From Hyaloscypha bicolor E (taxonomy: Eukaryota > Ascomycota > Leotiomycetes > Helotiales > Hyaloscyphaceae): a DNA stretch of 64,000 bases. The notes under the pieces are model-generated. The model had not been told where the DNA came from and did no database searches. It was given only the letters and a program-made list of their open reading frames with translations. Within the stretch, counting starts at the first letter, position 1. Each line of letters begins with the position of its first letter. The translations under genes were made by a program, and so were the position numbers. Of the stretch, positions 56,864 to 64,000 are shown piece by piece. The stretch covers positions 310,001 through 374,000 of the forward strand of contig NW_020194655.1 of the NCBI RefSeq assembly GCF_002865645.1, read 5' to 3'.

Positions 56864-59292
56864 ATGGCAGAAACGGCCAGAGCCCAATACCAACACTTCG
56901 TCCCGCAGTTCCTTCTAAGAAACTTCTCTCATCCATACAAGCCGCAAAATACTGATGCCAGGAAGTCGAAGCGCTCAAAACGCAAGTATGCAAAGGGAAT
57001 GTTTCCAGGAGATCTTGTCGTTCGCAATCTCGATCTGTCTGCGGACCCGCCTGTTATCTGCGAGATGCCAGTGAAGCGTATTCTTGGTCAAGTGGACATG
57101 TACCGGGACACGAGCAGTCCATCTCCCGAACAGCAGCAATATATAGAACATATGTTCTCCCGGATAGAGGGTCTGACCAGCGCCATTTTCCGCAAGATCA
57201 CCAAGGCTTTCGAGCAAAAAGACCAAGGGCTGTGGCTTACCCGGGACGAGCGAGATCTTATTCGAAAGTTCCTATTTCTTCTAAAGTATCGCGGAACATG
57301 TTTTTATCAACGCTTTTACCACGATACTGCAGAGGGCTATGATTCAAATGACCGAGAGCTGTTGCGCGATTACATGGCAGAGAAAGGTTATAAGCGGCCG
57401 GTGGATGTTTGGTTCAACAATCTCAAAACGATTATGGAACTTCGCATGGATCCTGAGGGTGAATGGATGCAGGAGCTCCCAAAGCGCATATTCCTTGGCG
57501 ATGCTATGTGGTTTATTACGCATTGCCAATCGAAGTACATGGCTATCTGCACACCGTCTGATCCTAATGATGAGTTTATCCTTACGGACAATAGCTATAA
57601 CGTCTTCGAAGGGCCAAACTACTTTGCGGCTGACGAAGGAACTGGAAAGATCGAAGGCACAGCTTATACACCACTCCACGAGTTCGCTCCAATATCTCCA
57701 AAACTGATGATTGTCCTTAGAAGCAACGTTTTCCCGGTGGCTGAGGAGGATGCCGACGCAGACTTAAAGCTGGACCGAGACATCTTTCGCTCCAGGGTCT
57801 TGGATAGTGTCTACAAGAGGGAAGTGAAATCCTTGCTAGAGGATCTCCCAATTCAGAAGGCACGCAATAACTACAGCGAGATCATCAATGGCCGCGTAAA
57901 GTTGATCAATGGCGAAGACTGGCAGAATAGGAAGGACCACAAGTTTTGCTTTCAATTCTTCCCTATCGAGACGCAGCACGTCAACACGATTAATGGAATT
58001 CTGCTCGATAATGCTTATGTTTGTTCTAGCGTGGTTTTCAAAACGATAGAGAGTTTCACGCACACTCTAGAATGGTTCTTGACCGCACCATGCACGATCG
58101 GCAAGATTGTCACAGGTGAAGATGCGGATCTTCGGCTCACATGTCTAAAGAAACTAGCTGCAGTATCGCAATCTCTAGGTTCTGAAAAGAAACCTGTCTG
58201 GAGAGAGGAGCCTGTCCCCGTGGTGCAAGGACTTGAGAATTTCCGGCTGATGCACATCGAACGAAGCCGGTTGTTTGGGGAGATGATCAAGGATGATCTG
58301 GATTCCATTCCTGACACGGAGTATATGCAAATCTATAAAACTTTAGGTAAATCCCCCGGCATCTCAATTTCCTACTGCCGTTAGTAATTACATTATTCTG
58401 TTAGGTGGATCTAAAGAAAGTATTCTCGGGGATATGACACAGGCAGCCTTGATGTGGAAGCTGCGAGTCAAGATCGATGTTTGGTCCCGCGGCCTTGACG
58501 AGTCTTTACGCCAGCGTAACCGCGAACTTTTGATAGCAGCTTACCTCCGGCTTCCACCACGCCGAGTATGGCACTTTGTCAAACACATCAGGTTCGCGTT
58601 TCTGAGTAAAAAGCCACGACTCGGAGCAGAGGATGAGTCATACGATCCATCAGACCCACTGGTGCAGGGGCCAGAAGATACTATTGCTCAAGGAAAGTGC
58701 TCAGCGTCTCTTGTTTATCTGGGGTACACTAACGTTGAGATAGCGTGTCGCATTATAAGGCCCGAAAAGCTCGCTCACCTTATGTACAAGGCTACCATAA
58801 ACGATTCAAAGATGAAGCAACGGCCAGGGCTCAATCTCTGGGCTGACATGAGCCTTGACCTAAACGGATTCGAACAAATTATGGCACTGAAGATGTTCGC
58901 TTTCGATGGACCTGGTAAGTTTGCCTTAACTCTTCGTAGGGGCCATCTTCATGTCTAACAATCTGAGCAGGCTCTATTCATGACTGCGGTAAGGTAGTTC
59001 CAAGATTGTCGAGAGCGACCACCTATTCTGACTTTCAGTAGGAGTCTATGAAATTGAGCAGCTCGCTCAAAACAAACGATTAAAGATTCTTCGAGGTGGC
59101 CGATCCTATCAAGAATTGGGAAACCTTATCCTTGAAGAGGATGAGAAAATTGAACTCTTGACCAGAATCATGGTAAGATCGAGGTTTATGGAAGTCCTGA
59201 ATGGGAAACTCGAGAAGGGTTTGTTGGAACAATTGAAGAATGTGTTCTTTGAGGTTGTGTATCCAACTCCGCCATATGGCGTGAAGGCCTAG
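56864..59292 (+). CDS. DUF4238-type protein, 4 exons
   Basis: Exons 56864-58346, 58405-58914, 58971-58988 (only 18 nt) and 59039-59292; the sum is 2265 nt, 754 residues, all joints in frame. The N-terminus has the family signature YQHFVPQFLLRNFSHP, followed by RNLDLSADPPVICEMPV and the helix-rich IEHMFSRIEGLTSAIFRKI. The central part has FILTDNSYNVFEG and the beta-like FAPISPKLMIVLRSNVFP, usual for the domain. The last 300 residues (LWADMSLDLNGFEQIMALKM, FDGPGSIHDC, GVYEIEQLAQNKRLKILRGG) are an addition not found, as far as I know, in the shorter bacterial members. DUF4238 has no established activity. It is followed by a NACHT-like remnant on the same strand. Confidence 0.85.
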
Positions 59293-59439
59293 ACATGAGC
59301 AAGAAAGCGCAAGCGCTTTTCTAACTAGAATTCAGATAAATAGGCAATCTAGTCGTGGTCTCTCACCTGATTTAGCAGAGTCCTTCCTGTTCAAGCTCAG
59401 TTTCGCCACGCTTTTCAAGAGAGGTCCAGGAGTCAAGGG

Positions 59440-59895
59440 GGCCCCGGAAAGGACTGGAATTGGACGTTAATGAGCTGAGTGCCTTTTTCATGACTGTTGT
59501 TGATCACGTCGCGACAATGCCACCAGTTAATATCTTTGTCGGCGCATTAGATGAGGCTAGTGATGGGACGGACGATCAAAATACAAGTCACCAGATCGTG
59601 TAGGGTTTCAATGAATTGAACGGCCTCCTCCATCGTAAAAAGCTTCGATCTACAGGACTGGGCCTTTATCGAGGGGTATGCTTTCGTCGTCGAACACTCC
59701 GATTTGAGAACGATTTGATGGGATCGTATTTACGATAAGAATTCGACTCGAAATACGCGTCGCACGGAGGAGGTAAATCGACAGCGCGTAAGCACGATCA
59801 TTCGGGGGACTAGCTGCCCCGTTTACCTCTATGTTGGGCCTAAAGAGGCAGGGAGACTAGTGGATCTTTTGCTACGGCAGATACCTTCAACATAA
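59440..59895 (+). pseudogene. NACHT NTPase remnant
   Basis: A short degraded piece. LSAFFMTVVDHVATMPPVN followed by IFVGALDEASDG resembles the Walker B region of NACHT proteins (ILIDALDEA in the intact NLR at 21.6-26.0 kb). A TAG at about 59600 and later frame changes break it; SCPVYLYVGPKEAG may be a further piece. No Walker A was found. Confidence 0.4.
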
Positions 59896-60902
59896 TCACC
59901 TCCGGAATGTTAATCTCTTCTCTTCGCCACCTCACCGTTACCGTTGGCCTAGCTAGTGAGATACGACTTGAGATAGTGGTCACCTCTTTTGTACCCAGCC
60001 AACGCCTCGCCAATCCCACTATTTAAAAAACAAACAAGAATAAGAATTATATTAAGAAGAAAAACATTATTTCCTACATTTTATCTCTATTCATTTGGCT
60101 CTTTTAAAACGAAATGCAGCACGTGTTTTGAAACAGGAAGTACTGCAGGGGAATTTTCTCATGACATTTTCCATTTCCGTCTCTGGACCTGAGCTGCTGC
60201 TGCTTTAGCCTGAGCTATAGGTGAGCAAACTTAAGTCGACGGTGAGCATTCCCGAGCACCGCCTCAGTACACGCTAAGTGAGCCTGAGCATCCATTAAAG
60301 AGCTATTTTAGTATCTGCAGGAGATAATTGGGGGAGATGATGTTGTATTGAGAGAGTAGGTGTGCACGGGGCAATATGTACAGCTTGTCCTCGCGTAAGG
60401 AAGGCACGCTCCACGGCAGGAGTTCTTTTTGGCTCCCTTAACGCTCCTGTTACACTTTCCTCGTCTTATGTCTAGGGGCGGGTCCTATTTTGGCTCCGAC
60501 AGGGATCCCTCAGGGACCTTTTTAGATCTACATTTCGTTTTTCATTGCTTTAATAGATAACTGATATTCGATCTAATACCATTTAATGGAGAAATTCTTC
60601 TTTAGGAAGTTCTTCGTCGACATTAACGCCCTTAAGTTGAAGGCTCACACTTCGTGTCACGTGGGCATGGGATTAGGCATGTGATATTCCCCTTAAAATG
60701 GAAAAAGGAGGTGACTTTAAATAGACAAAACCTCGAAGACTCTATGATTTTTAATTGGAAAAATCCCCTGTATAAGCCTCCCTGTATAAACCCCTATAAT
60801 TAGTGGTTTCAACGTTTGTTAGGGGGGGGGGGGGAGTAGTGTCCCGGGAGTTAGCCAATTAAGAAGAAGAATATTCTAGAATTCATATAGCTACTTCATA
60901 TA
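59896..60902. other. Intergenic region
   Basis: About 1 kb with no gene. It has AT-rich patches and a run of 13 G at about 60822-60834. Confidence 0.4.
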
Positions 60903-62166
60903 AGGCACAACAATCTGACCTTTTTTGTCCGTACGTATCACCCATATACCTAAAATGCTTGGCAAGACTGCTTTTATAAATTCGCTAATATTTTATATAC
61001 ATTCCTTGAGCGTCTATTACAGCTTTACATCTCTCAGGCATTTCCCTAATTAGCTCTCTAATCCTCTCGAGTATAATTGATTCCCAAGCCTATATTACTA
61101 CTTCTCGTAGCCTCTTATAAGATCTATGAACCTCGGAGTATTTCTTGTTAATATAATCTTTCGTTTCATCCCAAATCGTTTGAATTGGATTTAAATCAAG
61201 ACTATTCGGCGGCCAGAAGGTAGGCTTAATTCCAATTGCTTCAAATACTGACATAGCGAACTCGGTAGCGTGACCTTTCACATTATCTTATTGAAATTGA
61301 AGCGAGGGGTATTGTTAAAGAATCTCTTAAACGAGTGGAACAACTCCCGAATAAGAACCTTCGTTTACCTTTTCCCAAAATAAGCCTTTATGCCGGCCGT
61401 ATTTCCCCGAGATCGTGCCCCAAAACATCTAACCGATCTTTCTTTAATATCGTGCTTCAACGCAGTCAGGGTATAAAACCTCTTCTAGACCAATCTTACG
61501 AGTAATCCAATCTTTCGTGTGTTTTCCAGGTTATACCCAAGTCTCATTACTCCAGGCGATCGAAAACCATTGCTCTTCGGTTCAATCTTCGTACTCAATG
61601 GCCCATTCAAGTCGCCGAATCTGATTCATATACGAAAGAGGAGGTTTTCCACGAGAAACTCGACGGGTATAGCCTTCTTATTAAATGCGGTCCGAATCGC
61701 GTGAAGACCGCAATCCCAGCCGAAAATAGCAGAAATATCTTCCCATCGAGTTCGTCGGTTCTCTCTCGAAGCAGTGACCTATTCGTTTAGTCGTTTTCGT
61801 TATGGCGTATTTAAGAAGGCTTTTCAACCAGTACGATGTTTTTGAGGAGTAAGCCGGTGAGAGAGAGCGTATTTAACTTGGCCGAGAATTAGGTCCAATT
61901 AAAGAGCGATCTCAGCTTTAGTCTAGCCAGCCTCGGAATAGAGGGTTTCACATCGTAACCGGTCATCGCGAGTCGTTTGTTTCCTTGGTGTCTTAGGGAC
62001 AGGTATGAGCAATACTGGCTCCATGTTTAAATTGCTATGATTCAGGTAATAAACGCGGCGTTTTAGCATTGAAATATCACTGGCTATACCCCTGGTCCAG
62101 ACCCCCCTATAAAGCGAATCTTCTAGCACTTCGAACAGACATAAAAGGTCATATTATTTGGGCCTG
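60903..62166 (-). mobile_element. Decayed Tc1/mariner transposon
   Basis: About 1264 bp with a TA on both sides (60901-60902, 62167-62168). The ends form an imperfect inverted pair of about 30 bp sharing TGACCTTTT. On the minus strand a transposase can be traced from KTPRKQTTRDDRLRCETLY (about 62020-61960), through ENRRTRWEDISAIFGWDC and GHATEFAMSVFEAIGIKP to FWPPNSLDLNPIQTIWDE (about 61215-61160), the last catalytic block of the DDE domain. Many stops and frameshifts lie between, so it is dead. Confidence 0.75.
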
Positions 62167-62880
62167 TATATAGTACAGGCCAAATTTCCTTATCTAATCT
62201 TTGACTTGGTTAGAAGGCTAAAACTTTTAGGTTAGATCAATAATCTCGCCTTTCTTTCCGATCATATATAGGATTCTTCTTAACAATTATCACTGGATCG
62301 CTTGACCCTATTCTCGCGAACCAAAAATCGGCCTCTTCCTCATATAAGGACTCCTCGGACACTTTCGCATCTTATAGTTTTGGTCAGTCTAACTGGTAGA
62401 CACTACCGTTGGCTGTAGCAACTGAATAGAACCGGGAAGACTAGCAAAAGAGAGCATATTTATGGTACGTACCCGTCTCGATATATATGTTTTTGTGCAC
62501 AATGAACCTAGCCAAGGCAAAGTAGAATGCTGATTCGGATATGTATGATAGGTGAGAGCGTAGAGAACGGCTTGACTCTTACCCCTCGTTAAAGGGACGG
62601 ATCTACGACCAATCTTTGCAATACGGAGGAAGGTTATGGGCGTATCTACTATAGGTGTTCTACCGTGCTGCGTCTCCTACTGCAAAGCGGTTGAGCTGGG
62701 TTATAGGGTCAAGGACTTGCCGTCGAGATTGATCAAAAAGTAGTCTGATGCACAAGTCCTGCCAACCTCGCAGCCGACACCGGCACTTCCCGATGCGCTC
62801 TCGAGAAGTAGTGCCCAGCGGTGCCCAACCACTTATTCGTGAGGTTCTCACCTATTTTCGCTAAAATAGGGGGAAAAACT
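62167..62880. other. Intergenic region
   Basis: About 700 bp with no recognised gene. A short inverted pair GGCCTGTAT...GTACAGGCC lies directly beside the mariner end. Confidence 0.35.
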
Positions 62881-63618
62881 AAAGACTAAAACGACCCCCC
62901 CTCCCACCCCCCTCGGGTGTCGATTAGGGGTGTCGATGGCAGAATCTTTTTTTGGCTTAGCGCTCGGCATTTCCCGAGTTTATTACTAAGCCCCTCCCCC
63001 GCCCCCTTCCCCCCCCTAAAGGCCTTTCCTCCCCTGCCGCGGGTATAAAATAGGAGTATTAATAGATATTAGAGTTTTAATAATGTCTAAATAATTACTT
63101 GTATAAGTTTATATATAAGAGCTCTAGTTTTGGGGTATGGGATAAGTGAGGTAATTATTGCGTACGAGGCAAAAGTTCCAGGTGCTTTATCGCTAAATTT
63201 TCAGGCTCTCTAAAGGTCGATACCCCTAATCGACACCCCCCCCTCCCCCCAAAATAATATTACTAATCGACACCCCTAATTAATACCCCAAATTAATACC
63301 TTGGGAGGTATCGCTTTATATTTTCCCGTTTTATAAGAGGTTAAGAAGAGGTAAGCATTACTCTATACTTATAAGACCCTTATTTTTTTTTAATTAATTG
63401 CGATATGACCAAATTTGTCTGGAAACGACGATGACGACGACGTGCTATTCAGAGAATGCGATGCGCGCACTAGGTGCCAATATACATTGATCCGCATACA
63501 TTGGTGCATACAAAGTAATGTATACGGGCACCTGCCACCGCCAGCTGATTTCGGCTAGTGTGGCCCCCATCGACACCCCTAATCGACACCGGGGGGGGGG
63601 GAGGTCGTTTTAGTCTTT
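62881..63618. mobile_element. GC-run inverted-repeat element (MITE-like)
   Basis: 738 bp. Left end AAAGACTAAAACGACC followed by C-rich runs and GGTGTCGATTAGGGGTGTCG; the right end is the complement, with the C run replaced by a pure G run. The repeat arms are about 55-60 bp. The CGACACCCCTAAT motif also occurs in the interior (about 63215-63290). AT-rich patches alternate with GC runs. No transposase and no certain target duplication. Confidence 0.6.
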
Positions 63619-64000
63619 CCCATGAAGTCCGCAAACTTTATCCAGTCACCACAATGTCCCACTCGCAGCATCCCCAGAGATCGTTCCTTAGATGAACAAG
63701 GTCGAACGGCGGCCCTCGTCAGCGGCGCCCGACGGTTCCGGTCCGCCCGTTCGACTACTAGTTCGGCCCCAACTTCTCAGATCACAGCTTCTCAGATGCT
63801 AGCACAGGACTGGCCTGGCAGCTACCAGCCCACCATGGATAGTCGTAACCTTGAGGATACGTCCGAGTACGTTCTTGCCAGACGGCCGTACAATGCTTGA
63901 CAGAATGCTGACACCGGGGAAGGCGGTGGAATATTTCGTGGACAGAGCGGATGAGTTAATTTTCAAGTAAGCGGGCTGTGCTCAAGGGAGAACTCACGGA
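63619..64000. other. Right-edge region
   Basis: A plus-strand frame 63622-63900 (92 codons; Ser/Arg-rich) starts at the edge of the inverted-repeat element and has no family features, so it is probably chance. Nothing else recognised. Confidence 0.3.

Noticed and set aside
63622..63900. 92-codon Ser/Arg-rich frame at the right edge
   Set aside because: No family, starts at the end of a repeat element; probably chance.
1..64000. tRNA or rRNA genes
   Set aside because: No cloverleaf with A and B boxes and no rRNA core sequence was seen by eye; a tRNAscan run would be decisive.

Overview
The window looks like nuclear DNA of a filamentous ascomycete (Pezizomycotina; a Leotiomycetes-like fungus would fit but is not proven). 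The evidence is short GT-AG introns of about 40-90 bp with CTAAC/CTGAC-type branch sites, typical fungal families (HRI1, Sso-type syntaxin, GPI-anchored yapsin, type-B carboxylesterase, NACHT-ankyrin and HET proteins), and Copia elements whose reading frames carry many TAA/TAG stops without frameshifts, the mark of repeat-induced point mutation (RIP). All exon joins were made by hand from splice signals and reading frame; the joined lengths of several genes divide exactly by three.

Bases 1-18.6 kb are gene-dense and almost free of transposons: the 3' part of a transcription-factor gene, an 8-exon MFS transporter divergent from HRI1, a caspase-fold protein, a CorA-like membrane protein, an unrecognised protein with a probable frame lesion, a yapsin-type aspartic protease, a disordered ascomycete protein and an Sso syntaxin. 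After about 3 kb of non-coding DNA comes an intact NLR-like gene (alpha/beta hydrolase, NACHT, ankyrin repeats; 21.6-26.0 kb), then a decayed HET-like gene and an intronless protein made of two copies of a small zinc-ribbon-like domain (29.8-30.4 kb).

From about 30.7 kb the window is an accessory compartment with AT-rich stretches: a Harbinger/Tourist-like MITE (TSD TAA), a diverged solo LTR (TSD CCAAC), a complete RIP-damaged Copia element A (TSD AAAAT), a HET-domain pseudogene split by a second complete Copia element B (TSD TTTAT), a 905-bp Tc1/mariner-like element with a leftover of its transposase (TSD TA), a solo LTR of the B family (TSD CCTCT), a foldback MITE, a decayed mariner and a GC-rich inverted-repeat element. 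Between them sit apparently intact genes: a secreted carboxylesterase, a multi-pass membrane protein, a five-exon CAP/PR-1 protein and a DUF4238 protein followed by a NACHT remnant.

A theme is self/non-self recognition and regulated cell death: a caspase-like protein, an NLR, two broken HET genes, a NACHT remnant and several receptor-like or orphan genes in 60 kb. The most interesting points are the tandem zinc-ribbon protein, the HET gene knocked out by a still fully delimited Copia element, and the mosaic, minisatellite-bearing LTRs of that element. No CRISPR array, tRNA or rRNA gene was found.
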